Shown: positions 27,205 through 36,324, numbered from the stretch's first letter. The stretch: 64,000 bases of DNA from Methanolobus chelungpuianus (GCF_024500045.1 NZ_JTEO01000011.1:1-64000); one strand, 5' to 3'. Made by a program: numbers and translations. Notes: generated by a model not told the origin, from the letters alone.

Positions 27205-29099
27205 AGCCTGTGGCGCCTGCTTTCGATGTGTTCCATCATCGAATCGACGGCTTTGACCGTATCGATTTCCACATTCAGCAGTCCACCTGTAACGTCTTTG
27301 CAATCCTGCGTGAGCAGCTTTACAAGACTGGGAGCCCCTGTCACGGTCGGCACGGGATTCACGTGTGTATAAAGTCCCAGGGCAAGGGTAAAAACAGCAT
27401 CTATGGTTGCTTTCTGTTCCATGTATTCGGGAGCGGTGGCAACGACCGGAAGGTCGGTCAACGGTACTCCCCCGAGCCCGTCCGATACTGCAGCCAGCAG
27501 GTCCGCCAGTCTGCCGGTGTCGGTGCATGTCCCGTAGCTCAGTACGGGAGGAACCCCAAGCGCTTCGCAGACACTCTTCAGACCCGGGCCTGCAAGCTCT
27601 TTTGCTTCCGGACTGCACAATCCGGCGACCTGTACGGCCCCGTTGCCGCATCCCATGGAGAGTACTAGCACATCACGCCTGATCAGTTCTCTAACGACAT
27701 CCACAGTGTGGGAATCATGTCCGTAGTCCCTGAGAGTGGTGCAGGACACCATGCCGGCTATTCCTCTCAATGTCCCGTCCTTGACGGCGTCCAGCAGGGG
27801 ATCGAGTTTCCCGCCCAGAGCATCGAGTATGCTCTCGGTGGAAAATCCCACGACAGCTTCCCTTACCGGCAGGCCTGTGACCGGCACGACGGCCACTCTT
27901 CGTTCTTTGAAGTTATCGATCCCCATCCGGAGAAGTTTACCCGCCTGCTCGCGTGCTTTCTGTGGTATGTAGTTCAACCGTTCCGTCACACCCTCGAATG
28001 AAATAAGGTCGCTCACAGGTATCAGTTTGAACTTATACTTTTCGGCATACAGTGGATCAATTGGCATGGAGCAGTTCATATCGGAAACAAAAACATCCAC
28101 GCAGCCGCTGGCAAGTACCGCTTCCTGCATGATCCAGTTCCCGGTGAAACCGTAGAACACATCATCCATCTTCCATCTCTGGATCATCTCCTGTCCTGTC
28201 TCGATGTTGGCAATAACTCTCAGTCCTTTTGCTCCCACTTCCTTTGCCTTGTCCTGCCACTCCTGCTCCCTTGCAAGCTGCACCATGGCAAATCCCAGGA
28301 AAGGTTCGTGACCGTTAGGCAAAACATTCACATAATCAGGGTCCAGTACACCGAGGTCCACGCGCATGTTGTGCGGTCTGGGAATGCCGTAGATCATGTC
28401 CTGGCAATATTCATTGACTATCTGGCTCTGGTAGCCCATCGCGATTCCGAGTTTCATTGCCTTGAGCGCCAGGCTGACATAATTGCCGTCAACATTGGTC
28501 AGGCAGGAACTTGTAGCCCGCATCATCTCGGTATGGATGCCGCCGGGAAAGATGCCAAGTTCTTTCCATAACTTCTGCCGCTCCTCCGGGGCAAGCAGTT
28601 CGACGATCCTGCTCGGTTGCCCGTATTCCCTGTCAAAGTCATCTTCAACGAAATCACAAAGTCTCAGGGCAACGTCTTTCACATCGCCACTGGTGTCGAT
28701 GCCCAGCCTGCCTGCAAAGGTCCGCAGTTTTCCTTCCTCGCGAATCTCGAAGGGAGTTTCCCCCTTTGCGGTTGCCCTCAGGGTCTTTACTGTCTGTGCC
28801 GTGTGATAATGGTAAGTGGAGGCTCCCATCACATTGCGCAAAAGCATCATGCGCATTGCCATCCCGTCTGCCGTTATCCCGCAAACCCCTCTCTTGTCCT
28901 TTGCCGCATTGGCACGACAGGGCCCATTGGAACACAGGTCGCAGCGGATGCCTTCCTGGCAAAAGGTACATCTTTTGTCCGGGTTACCTCCCAGTCCCTG
29001 GGCCTCATAGCGGTCCCAGACATTTGTCATGCCGTCTTCCTTTATACGCCTGTAAACCGTACGTACTGAATCATGATATGATATCCTGTCGTCTTCCAC
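27195..29099 (-). CDS. cooS: Monofunctional nickel CO dehydrogenase CooS
   Basis: Oxidises CO to CO2, passing electrons to ferredoxin, at a Ni-Fe-S cluster. The 634 residues carry the N-terminal cysteines for the B and D clusters (CTFCQEGIRCDLCSNGPCR) and later the cluster C region (SCTTLRDYGHD and MGCGNGA). The start is GTG 29099 with GGGGT seven bases before it; ATG 29030 is later. It stands apart from any acetyl-CoA decarbonylase operon, so it resembles the CooS1F/CooS2F enzymes of Methanosarcina. It is downstream of a histidine kinase on the same strand, which suggests regulated expression. No accessory nickel gene is adjacent. Confidence 0.95.
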   Translation of the reverse strand: MEDDRISYHDSVRTVYRRIKEDGMTNVWDRYEAQGLGGNPDKRCTFCQEGIRCDLCSNGPCRANAAKDKRGVCGITADGMAMRMMLLRNVMGASTYHYHTAQTVKTLRATAKGETPFEIREEGKLRTFAGRLGIDTSGDVKDVALRLCDFVEDDFDREYGQPSRIVELLAPEERQKLWKELGIFPGGIHTEMMRATSSCLTNVDGNYVSLALKAMKLGIAMGYQSQIVNEYCQDMIYGIPRPHNMRVDLGVLDPDYVNVLPNGHEPFLGFAMVQLAREQEWQDKAKEVGAKGLRVIANIETGQEMIQRWKMDDVFYGFTGNWIMQEAVLASGCVDVFVSDMNCSMPIDPLYAEKYKFKLIPVSDLISFEGVTERLNYIPQKAREQAGKLLRMGIDNFKERRVAVVPVTGLPVREAVVGFSTESILDALGGKLDPLLDAVKDGTLRGIAGMVSCTTLRDYGHDSHTVDVVRELIRRDVLVLSMGCGNGAVQVAGLCSPEAKELAGPGLKSVCEALGVPPVLSYGTCTDTGRLADLLAAVSDGLGGVPLTDLPVVATAPEYMEQKATIDAVFTLALGLYTHVNPVPTVTGAPSLVKLLTQDCKDVTGGLLNVEIDTVKAVDSMMEHIESRRHRLGI

Positions 29100-29138
29100 A
29101 TCAATACCCCATTGATTTTTACGCAGTTATCTAAACCC

Positions 29139-29177
29139 GCTTATCTTATAAGCTCACTACATAGTGGGGTAGAAGCG
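29139..29177. promoter_or_regulatory. Inverted repeats and TATA region upstream of cooS
   Basis: GCTTATCTTATAAGC (29139-29153) and CACTACATAGTG (29155-29166) are inverted repeats, enclosed by an outer CCGCTT/AAGCGG pair ending near 29177. On the minus strand CTTATAAGA could be the TATA box, placing a start about 20 bases before the cooS GTG. The second repeat would then be an operator next to it. Confidence 0.4.
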
Positions 29178-29202
29178 GATAAAAACCCTTTGGGAGCCGA
29201 GA

Positions 29203-30807
29203 TTATCGCTCAGGAAGATCATTCTGCTTTTTCAGTGCAACCCAGAAGATGCTGCCTCTGCCGAGCGGATTGTCATCGACGCCTGCCTTGCCCATATGAA
29301 GATCCACAATTCTCTTCACAATAGCAAGCCCGAGGCCGCTACCCTTTACGCTTCCCTTGTCCGCCCTCTTGAACCTTTCGAATATCCTTGGCTTGTCCCG
29401 GTTACTGATGCCCGGGCCAAAGTCAGTTACCTGTATCCTGTACTCGTCCCCGAGATCCTGGATACTGATGATTATCCTCTCTTTTTCGGGGCTGTACTTG
29501 ATAGCATTGGACAGCAGGTTGATGAACACCTCTTCCAGCAGCGGACTGGCTTTTACAGTACAGTTGCAGACAGGGTTGAACACAAGTGAGATCCCCTTCT
29601 TATCCATATCGTCCCTTACAGCCCTCACAGCTCTCTCTATTATGGGGGCAATGTCCTGCTCTTCGAAATTGATGTCTGCTATGGATTCCAGTTTAATGAA
29701 CTTTGCAGCGGACTCCATCATCTCTATGAGCTTTTCGTTGTTCCTGTGGACCTTTTCGAGCAGTTTTATCTTATCCTCGTCATCTTCCTGGATAAGCAGT
29801 TCCTCTGTGAACCCGCGGACGACATTTGCAGGATTGAGAAGGTCGTGGGTAAGTATGTCCGTGAACAGCACCTTCAGCTCAGTGCTGGATTCAAGCTCTT
29901 TCGCGTACCTGTGCAGGTTCTCTTCGTTCTCCCTGCGGTTAACTGATTCAGCAAGCACGTTGGCCACCGACTGCATGAAATGGATATCATCCTCGGTAAA
30001 CACCCTGCTCTGCCCGGTGTGCACGCTCAGCGTCCCGAAGGGCCTGTCCCTGCACCCGATGAGCACATCCATGCCGCTCACCAGCCAGTGCTCCCTGAGC
30101 AGGGAATAGCCGCTGAACCTGTCCCTGGTTTCCCTGTCCATGACTGCCGCCGGTTCGCCTGCATAGAGGGTATAGCAGAGTATGTTGCGTGAGTCATCCT
30201 CAGCCTGCCGGTTCCTGACTTCCTTATCTTCTTCCCAGCCGACCCCCGCGATCATCACGTCGTTCCCATCTTTCCCCTGCTGCGTTATCCTGCAATACTC
30301 CACATCAAGGGTCTTTGCAACAAGTCTGACAGCCTCCTTCATCAGGCTGTCCAGTTTCTCACCTGAAAGCCCCTCTTGTCCCAGCTTTGCAACCGCAGCG
30401 TGCTGGCTCTCACGCATTCTGAGAACACTCTCGACATGCTTGCGCTCGCTGATGTCCTTGGTATGCCTTACCACCATGGCGACATTGTGCCCTTCCTCAA
30501 AAACAGGAGAGAGTTCCACGGATTTTATCCTGCCGTCAAGAGGGTCCTCGATCTCGTACTTGCGGCACTTACCTGTAGTGAGCACTTCCAGCATATAGCA
30601 GGGTTCGCACGGTGTTGCGCGTTTCATGAGGCAGCTGTAACAATAGGGATAACCCTGCTTGTCCCGTGCAGAAACAGAGTCACAGTGATTCCAGTTGCTC
30701 ACAATGATCCGCATGTTCCTGTCAATAACAGAAATGTGATCCTGGACCGATTCCAGCACTCTCCTGAGCATCTCAAGCTGGAAATCTTTCTCATTTTCGT
30801 TTTTCAT
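29203..30807 (-). CDS. Soluble sensor histidine kinase with four-cysteine PAS domain
   Basis: A 534-residue cytoplasmic kinase. A PAS domain (about 10-125) contains Cys 56, 59, 67 and 70 in CYSCLMKRATPCEPC, plus Cys 42 and 81. A GAF domain follows (about 150-300), then HisKA with the phospho-acceptor in FTDILTHDLLNPANVV near 320, and a HATPase domain with INLLSNAIKYSPEK, DFGPGIS and GSGLGLAIV. No membrane helix is present. The cysteine set could hold zinc or an iron-sulfur cluster and act as a redox sensor. It lies just upstream of cooS on the same strand and no response regulator is adjacent. A fragment matching its C-terminus is at 24366-24428. Confidence 0.87.
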   Translation of the reverse strand: MKNENEKDFQLEMLRRVLESVQDHISVIDRNMRIIVSNWNHCDSVSARDKQGYPYCYSCLMKRATPCEPCYMLEVLTTGKCRKYEIEDPLDGRIKSVELSPVFEEGHNVAMVVRHTKDISERKHVESVLRMRESQHAAVAKLGQEGLSGEKLDSLMKEAVRLVAKTLDVEYCRITQQGKDGNDVMIAGVGWEEDKEVRNRQAEDDSRNILCYTLYAGEPAAVMDRETRDRFSGYSLLREHWLVSGMDVLIGCRDRPFGTLSVHTGQSRVFTEDDIHFMQSVANVLAESVNRRENEENLHRYAKELESSTELKVLFTDILTHDLLNPANVVRGFTEELLIQEDDEDKIKLLEKVHRNNEKLIEMMESAAKFIKLESIADINFEEQDIAPIIERAVRAVRDDMDKKGISLVFNPVCNCTVKASPLLEEVFINLLSNAIKYSPEKERIIISIQDLGDEYRIQVTDFGPGISNRDKPRIFERFKRADKGSVKGSGLGLAIVKRIVDLHMGKAGVDDNPLGRGSIFWVALKKQNDLPER

Positions 30808-30882
30808 CTCATAGACTGGAATAGCTATCCCTCTTGAACTGGTACATATAACTCAGTGAGTAAAAAGTCCTCCTTTTTTTTA

Positions 30883-31125
30883 TTATTTATATGTATTCCA
30901 TGGAGCCGGAATGATGATAATCATCATTAGCATATTTTCAGGCAGGTCACAAACCAGATTCTTCAAATATCCGGAATTCACCCCGCACGGTTTGCAGAAG
31001 AGCGCGTCAGCATCACGTCCTTGATATCTGCACTTACTGCACTCTTTCTTTGAGCCGGCTCGCTCCTGTCCTCCATCTTCACCTGAGGCTCTGTTATCCG
31101 GGAGCCTGCTGTCAGGGAACATCAT
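30883..31125 (-). CDS. Small four-cysteine protein coupled to dinB
   Basis: An 80-residue frame whose ATG overlaps the dinB stop as ATGA, so it could be translated by reinitiation. It contains CSKCRYQGRDADALFCKPCG, two CxxC pairs suited to a zinc ribbon, and a later single Cys. The acidic, charged N-terminus is probably disordered. I do not recognise a family. Tight coupling to a translesion polymerase suggests a role in DNA damage tolerance, but no function is established. Confidence 0.5.
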   Translation of the reverse strand: MMFPDSRLPDNRASGEDGGQERAGSKKECSKCRYQGRDADALFCKPCGVNSGYLKNLVCDLPENMLMMIIIIPAPWNTYK

Positions 31126-32222
31126 GCCCCCGCGAAGTCGAACAGGCTTTTCTGTCCCATCCTCTCGTTGAGGCTACCCACCATCACTCCAATGCGCCTG
31201 AAGTCCATGGATGTCTCGGCCAGGAACTGGCGCATGAGCTCCCTGGAGATCTCCTGCAGGGCCCGCCTGTCGGCCAAGGGATGGCTCAGTGTCCTGCTCT
31301 TCGTGGATGTCTTGAAATTTGAGAAAATGACTGTCACGGTGACGGACCTGAAAGATACTTTGCGTGCATCGGCCCTGTTCATCACATCATCGGTAAGCTC
31401 CTCCAGTAGTGAGAATACCATCTGCCAGTTGCGCGTATCGTGCTTGAGGGAGGCCATCCTGCCGATCTGGTCGCTGGCATCCCTTTCCCTGACGGGCGTC
31501 TCATCGATGCCGGAAGCTGCTTTCCTGAGCCAGGTGCCCCTGTTCTTCCCGAAGACGTTCACAAGTTCCTGTATATCGTGCCCTTCCAGGTCCGCCACTG
31601 TCCTGATGCCCATTTCCGCAAGCTTTTCCTCTGTCACCCTGCCGATGCCCCAGAGCTTGCTCACAGGCATGGGCCTGAGGAAATCCTGCACTTCTTCCGG
31701 CCTTACGACGGTTATCCCGTCAGGCTTGCGGAAGGAGGAAGCCATCTTGGATATCAGTTTATTCGGGCCGATACCCACGGAGCAGGTAAGGTTCTCCTGC
31801 GCCTTGACTTCTTCCTTGATACGCATCCCTATATCCCTGGCAAGATTAAAATCGGATTCGGAGGAACGTGTGATATCAAGAAAAGCTTCATCTATGCTGA
31901 CCCGCTCAAACGCTTCCTCGCTGTCAGCATAGGAGCGCAGTATGGTCATCACTCTTTTTGAAACTTCTTCATAGAAGCCCTTGCGTACAGGAAGGAACAC
32001 GGCATCAGGCTTAAGGGACCTGGCCTGCCGGCAGGGCATGGCTGCACGTATGCCCGCTCCCCTGGCAACATAATTGCAGGTGCTCACAGCGCCTCCTTCC
32101 TCTCCGCGGTTGGAGTACATGCACACAACCACGGCCTTACCCCTGATGTCAGGGTCTTCCCGCTCCTCTATGGCGGCGTAGAAGTAGTCCATGTCCACAT
32201 GGATTATCACGCGTTGCATCAC
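31122..32222 (-). CDS. dinB: Translesion DNA polymerase IV (Y family)
   Basis: A 366-residue Y-family polymerase that copies damaged templates. Catalytic carboxylates are in HVDMDYFYAAIE and in FERVSIDEAFLD. The thumb HhH and little-finger domains follow, and the C-terminus QKSLFDF is a PCNA-binding PIP box. The length is normal for archaeal Dpo4-like enzymes. The start could be either of two adjacent ATG codons. An 80-codon frame overlaps its stop. Confidence 0.95.
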   Translation of the reverse strand: MMQRVIIHVDMDYFYAAIEEREDPDIRGKAVVVCMYSNRGEEGGAVSTCNYVARGAGIRAAMPCRQARSLKPDAVFLPVRKGFYEEVSKRVMTILRSYADSEEAFERVSIDEAFLDITRSSESDFNLARDIGMRIKEEVKAQENLTCSVGIGPNKLISKMASSFRKPDGITVVRPEEVQDFLRPMPVSKLWGIGRVTEEKLAEMGIRTVADLEGHDIQELVNVFGKNRGTWLRKAASGIDETPVRERDASDQIGRMASLKHDTRNWQMVFSLLEELTDDVMNRADARKVSFRSVTVTVIFSNFKTSTKSRTLSHPLADRRALQEISRELMRQFLAETSMDFRRIGVMVGSLNERMGQKSLFDFAGA

Positions 32223-32299
32223 ATTGATTTGGGCGGGAGACTTTTTATGGTTAACTCCCGCTCACTTTCAGAACTGACCCCGAGGGAAATAGTCTCATC

Positions 32300-33223
32300 T
32301 CAGTCCGCAAGGGCCGTGCTCAGGTACCTCTCTCCTGTATCAGGCAGCACCACCACTATGAGCTTGTTCTTGTTCTCCTCCCTCCTGGCCACTTCCAGGG
32401 CGGCGTAAAGGGCTGCACCACAGGATATCCCTCCGAATATCCCTTCCTTCTTTGCAAGCTGCCGGGCAGTCTCAAAGGCATCCTCGTTACTGACCTGGAT
32501 CACTTCATCAACCACGTCCATGTTCAGGACATCAGGTATGAAACCTGCACCAATGCCCTGTATCTTATGAGGCCCCGGCTTTCCCCCGGAAAGTACGGGT
32601 GAATCCTTTGGTTCTACTGCAACTGCCTTGAAGGCGGGCTTGCGGGACTTGATAACCTCCGATACACCTGTAATGGTCCCACCGGTACCTACGCCGGCCA
32701 CCAGGATATCCACAGCCCCGTCCGTATCGTTCCATATCTCCTCAGCGGTTGTACGGCGGTGTATATCGGGATTTGCAGGGTTCATGAACTGGTGAGGCAG
32801 GAAGGCCCCAGAAGTCTGTGCAGCCAGTTCCTTGGATTTCTCAACAGCACCGGCCATTCCTCCGGGACCGGGGGTAAGCACTATTTCCGCTCCAAGGACC
32901 TTGAGGATCTTCCTCCTCTCCATGCTCATGGTCTCGGGCATGGTGAGTATGAGCCGGTATCCTCTGGACGCGCAGACGAAAGCCAGTCCGATGCCGGTAT
33001 TACCAGATGTGGGCTCAATGATGACCGTATCCTTGTTAATGAGGCCCTGTTTTTCAGCTTCTTCTATCATATTGAGGGCGATGCGGTCCTTGACAGAGCC
33101 AAGAGGATTGAAAGCCTCCACTTTTCCCACGACTGTTGCATGGCATCCCTCGGTTATCCTGTTGAGCCGCACAAGTGGCGTGTGGCCGACGGTCTTTGTA
33201 ATGTCACTATATATCTTCCCTAT
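32300..33223 (-). CDS. cysK: Cysteine synthase (O-acetylserine sulfhydrylase), unusual start
   Basis: Makes cysteine from O-acetylserine and sulfide. It is a fold type II PLP enzyme with the cofactor Lys in [11 protein letters not shown], the substrate loop [12 protein letters not shown] and the phosphate-binding stretch [10 protein letters not shown]. Homology clearly extends upstream of the first GTG (33172) through [18 protein letters not shown], but no ATG, GTG or TTG exists between there and an in-frame stop at 33245-33247. The best candidate start is ATA at 33221-33223, where other family members have ATG, eight bases after AGGGG. This is either a rare AUA start, a mutated start or a sequence error. 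cysE lies 63 bases upstream on the same strand. Confidence 0.9.
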   Translation of the reverse strand: MGKIYSDITKTVGHTPLVRLNRITEGCHATVVGKVEAFNPLGSVKDRIALNMIEEAEKQGLINKDTVIIEPTSGNTGIGLAFVCASRGYRLILTMPETMSMERRKILKVLGAEIVLTPGPGGMAGAVEKSKELAAQTSGAFLPHQFMNPANPDIHRRTTAEEIWNDTDGAVDILVAGVGTGGTITGVSEVIKSRKPAFKAVAVEPKDSPVLSGGKPGPHKIQGIGAGFIPDVLNMDVVDEVIQVSNEDAFETARQLAKKEGIFGGISCGAALYAALEVARREENKNKLIVVVLPDTGERYLSTALAD

Positions 33224-33286
33224 TTTAACAACCCCTGATATCGATCAAACTAATATTGGAATTAACTGTTTAAATGCTAAACGTTC

Positions 33287-34279
33287 TCATATTATGTAAT
33301 CAGGAAAGAGATGCCCGTACTTACCTTTGAATACAAGACGCGGCTCCTCGATCAGGACCTTCGTGTCCTGAGGGACCGACCTGGTTATCCAGACGCTCCC
33401 GCCAATAACGGAGCGTTCTCCAATGACAGTATCCCCTCCCAGGATGGTGGCATTGGAGTAGATTATCACGTTATCCTCTATGGTTGGATGACGCTTCTTT
33501 CCCCGGATTATCTCCCCGCTCTCGTCCCTGGGGAAACTGAGAGATCCCAGGGTCACTCCCTGGTAGATGCGGACATTGTCGCCTATCTCGCAGGTCTCCC
33601 CGATGACAACACCGGTGCCATGGTCGATGAACAGGGCCTTGCCTATCTTTGCCCCCGGATGGATATCAATGCCAACGGCGCTATGGGCGTATTCTGTCAT
33701 TATACGGGGCAGTATCGATATTCCCTGCTGATGCAGTTCATGGGCGACCCTGTAGACAGTGAGTGCAAAGATACCGGGATAACTGAAGATAATCTCGTCA
33801 AAGCTTTTGGCTGCAGGGTCACCGTCGTAGGCAGCCCTGACATCCGATGCCAGCAGGGAGCGTATCATGGGTATCTTCTCCAGGAATGTAATGGTCTCCG
33901 CCTGCCCGCGGTCGATGCACTCAGAGCAGTTCTCCTCTAACCTGCTGCAGTCATGGATGATACTGTTGCTTATCTGCTCCGATAGCAGCTCAAAGAGCTT
34001 TGTCACCTCGCTTCCGAGATGATAGCGCAGGTTGTTCCTGTCAAGGGTCTGCTCCCCGAAGTAACCCGGGAAGAGAATATCCTTTACCAGGCCGATTATC
34101 TTTATCATGGACTCCCTTGAGGGTATCACTGCTGCATCAACATGGTCAAAGCAGTCCCTGTCGTAACAACTGCTGACAACAGAATCAACCACACGGGGTA
34201 TCTGAGAACGGTACCTGTTGTCCACCAGCGATTTCAGGATGGCGCATCTTCTTTGTTCTGTTTCTGCTTCAATGACCAT
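33287..34279 (-). CDS. cysE: Serine O-acetyltransferase
   Basis: Acetylates serine to O-acetylserine, feeding cysK directly downstream. The 330 residues have an N-terminal helical domain and a left-handed beta-helix of hexapeptide repeats (IHPGAKIGKALFIDHGTGVV, IGDNVRIYQGVTLG). The catalytic His and Asp of the family lie in this region. The length fits the longer form of the family. The ATG follows GGAAGGAAAG. A 16-base near-palindrome at 34341-34356 lies just upstream of a TATA-like element. Confidence 0.95.
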   Translation of the reverse strand: MVIEAETEQRRCAILKSLVDNRYRSQIPRVVDSVVSSCYDRDCFDHVDAAVIPSRESMIKIIGLVKDILFPGYFGEQTLDRNNLRYHLGSEVTKLFELLSEQISNSIIHDCSRLEENCSECIDRGQAETITFLEKIPMIRSLLASDVRAAYDGDPAAKSFDEIIFSYPGIFALTVYRVAHELHQQGISILPRIMTEYAHSAVGIDIHPGAKIGKALFIDHGTGVVIGETCEIGDNVRIYQGVTLGSLSFPRDESGEIIRGKKRHPTIEDNVIIYSNATILGGDTVIGERSVIGGSVWITRSVPQDTKVLIEEPRLVFKGKYGHLFPDYII

Positions 34280-34340
34280 ATTCTTTCCTTCCGGATTACT
34301 ATTGCAATCAGTAATTTCATTGCAATACCTTATAATGTTA

Positions 34341-34356
34341 ACGCTGTTAACAGTGT
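34341..34356. promoter_or_regulatory. Near-palindrome in the cysE promoter
   Basis: ACGCTGTTAACAGTGT has a perfect 10-base core CTGTTAACAG. It lies just upstream of a TTATAA element reading towards cysE, so it may be a binding site controlling cysteine synthesis. Confidence 0.45.
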
Positions 34357-34460
34357 TTAGACATCAAGTATGCTTTTTCCTGCAACTTCAGGCATTATTC
34401 CGGCTATGCCCGTATATCCCCATGTACCCATTATCGGTTATTGCATTTAAGAACTTTGAA

Positions 34461-34799
34461 CTATTTCTGTATATAACCAAACCCTGCTTTCATCGCTATC
34501 TCCGCCCTTGTCAGTTCCTGGCCCAGGTAGGCGGCGTGGTTCAGCGTGCTAACCCATCCGTGCCTGACAAGCATCCGGTAGATGGACTGCGCATCCCTTC
34601 CTTCGATGACCCTGAGCAGTTCCTTGTCATAGGAATAGTGCCTGGCCAGAATGACCATTCTTTCATGAAGGGGCACGATAACAAAGTATCCTGCTCTGTC
34701 CAGTTCAAGCTTTCCGGGCTCCTCAGCCTGAATGACAGGAGCATTAGTAGTGTCCGGATGCTCCCCGTTACTGTGAGGTTCTTCTGTCCCATTTTCCAT
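34461..34799 (-). CDS. DUF4346-like small protein
   Basis: A 112-residue protein with a low-complexity acidic N-terminus (about 1-30) and one conserved domain (GYFVIVPLHERMVILARHY, then IEGRDAQSIYRMLVRHG and SSLEHAAYLG-like STLNHAAYLGQELTRAEIA). The pattern resembles DUF4346, which also occurs fused to or beside pterin-related enzymes in methanogens. No catalytic motif is evident. It is 181 bases downstream of cysE's divergent-free leader and 55 bases downstream of the nitroreductase-like gene on the same strand, so it may be cotranscribed with that gene. Confidence 0.55.
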   Translation of the reverse strand: MENGTEEPHSNGEHPDTTNAPVIQAEEPGKLELDRAGYFVIVPLHERMVILARHYSYDKELLRVIEGRDAQSIYRMLVRHGWVSTLNHAAYLGQELTRAEIAMKAGFGYIQK

Positions 34800-34854
34800 A
34801 TTGCCACCAGCTTTAAGATATTATTCAAGCCCTGCATACAGCTACTCATATAGT

Positions 34855-36147
34855 TCATCTGTCAGGATGCCAGCGCTGCATGTGCTCTGCATGTGTTCTC
34901 AGGTATGCTCCTTTTTCATAGAACCTGTCATAGAAATCCAGGTCCAGGTGGTGGGCCTGCAGGTAGGGCAGCACGAAAATGCTGGGCACTGTGCCGGGGA
35001 ATTTGCCGAAGGTATCGTATATGTACTGAGCCTGAAGGGCTGCACATTCCCTGAAATGCTCATCCGGGACCTGCGCGCTGCTGCGGACCTTTGGCGTGTC
35101 CCTGTAGTATCCTGGTGTTCCGGTATTGAAGGGACCTCCGGGACCGAACTTCCTTTCCATCAGGGCATTCACGGCCCGACGCATATCCGGATAATGAGGC
35201 GGGGTAAAACCTTCAAAAATGCCTTCCAGGCCGGTAGGATTCGGGAAATGCCAGCGCTCGTCGGTATCGTACCTGAAGCCCAGTCCCTTTACCTTTGGGT
35301 TCCCGCTTGCCCCGAGCATGGAATAGGGGTCTATACCATCGAACATCCATCCTCCAAGACCCATGGCCTGCAGCATCAGCATACCGGCATAACACGACGT
35401 GCTGAGCTCGGCTGTCAGCTCGCCAAGGGACCATGTCTCAAGGAAGGTCAGCGGGTATGGCGCCTCCACGTTCACTATATCGGAGAACTGCTCGATTCCC
35501 TCTATCTGCCTCCCGTTCACGTCGTCAAAGAAACAAATACCGTTCTGCACGTAATAGCAGATCCCTGCAAGTACATGCTGGGCAAGGTCACCCACAGGAA
35601 TGAACAATGTAGTGCCCGGCTTGTTGACAACCCAGCTATTGTGAGCTTCCACATGCGGTGTCTCGGGAGGCAGTTGCAGGCGGCTGTCGTAGACCTTTCG
35701 CACACGGCTCCTGTGCACCTCCATGAGCTTATCAGGGTCAAATGTGCCATCCTCATTCCTTTCAGCCATGGCGGGCGCGTCCCTTGTCCTGAACAAGTAC
35801 ACGCCCTCATCGTCGGTAAAGAACAGCTCGCTGGTATGGAAACCTGCTGCCGAGGGATATGTTCTCCCTCCGGCAGTGCAGGCGTAGTTTGAAAGATATG
35901 GAGCGTAGCGCCGTGCCCTCATTATGAGATTGTGCCAGCCTGTATTCCCTGCCATTGCCGTGAGCAGTACCATCTGCTCGATCTCAGATAGCGGCACTGG
36001 TTTGTGTTTTGACGTATACCTGAAGTAACCGTCAGGTATCGATGCCCCCATGAAGAAGCGGCGCGCCCTTCTCCCGAAAAGCGCATCAGAAAGTCTGAAG
36101 TTCATTATATCTTCAAAGCCGGGTGGAAACCTAGTTGTCTCTCCCAA
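34855..36147 (-). CDS. Nitroreductase-like protein (SagB-type resemblance), function unknown
   Basis: A 430-residue protein without confident assignment. The order FRLSDALFGRRARRFF, then PVPLSEIEQMVLLTAMAGNT, then TYPSAAGFHTSELFF, and later LMLQAMGLGGWMF resembles FMN-dependent nitroreductase-fold proteins of the SagB type, which would make it a flavin oxidoreductase. The C-terminal 150 residues (after GLGFRYD) are not accounted for by that family. The start is a TTG at 36147 supported by GGGGAGGA six bases before it. No signal peptide is seen. Neighbours (methyltransferase upstream, DUF4346-like downstream) do not define a pathway. Confidence 0.5.
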   Translation of the reverse strand: MGETTRFPPGFEDIMNFRLSDALFGRRARRFFMGASIPDGYFRYTSKHKPVPLSEIEQMVLLTAMAGNTGWHNLIMRARRYAPYLSNYACTAGGRTYPSAAGFHTSELFFTDDEGVYLFRTRDAPAMAERNEDGTFDPDKLMEVHRSRVRKVYDSRLQLPPETPHVEAHNSWVVNKPGTTLFIPVGDLAQHVLAGICYYVQNGICFFDDVNGRQIEGIEQFSDIVNVEAPYPLTFLETWSLGELTAELSTSCYAGMLMLQAMGLGGWMFDGIDPYSMLGASGNPKVKGLGFRYDTDERWHFPNPTGLEGIFEGFTPPHYPDMRRAVNALMERKFGPGGPFNTGTPGYYRDTPKVRSSAQVPDEHFRECAALQAQYIYDTFGKFPGTVPSIFVLPYLQAHHLDLDFYDRFYEKGAYLRTHAEHMQRWHPDR

Positions 36148-36177
36148 GATTGTTCCTCCCCTAGTTTGTCAGGAATG

Positions 36178-36227
36178 GGGACCAGCGCCATAAAGCACGC
36201 TCAGAGAAAATCCTGAACGGTGGTCCC
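36178..36227. other. Nested inverted repeat between methyltransferase and nitroreductase-like genes
   Basis: GGGACCA (36178-36184) pairs with TGGTCCC (36221-36227) and encloses TCAG/CTGA near 36201-36216. There is no T run. It lies 31 bases before the TTG start of the downstream gene, so it may be a leader structure. Confidence 0.35.
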
Positions 36228-36324
36228 ATATGATTGGGATCCTGATCCTTACTCCCATTAAATCTTGTCGTGCATGGAATTTAAGACTGCTGGGAAGTGC
36301 CCTGCAAAACTCACGCCGGAAGCG

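Noticed and set aside
27124-27651. Long open frame opposite the end of cooS
   Set aside because: It is rich in Arg and Gly without domain structure and lies inside the certain cooS gene; a shadow of its codon use.
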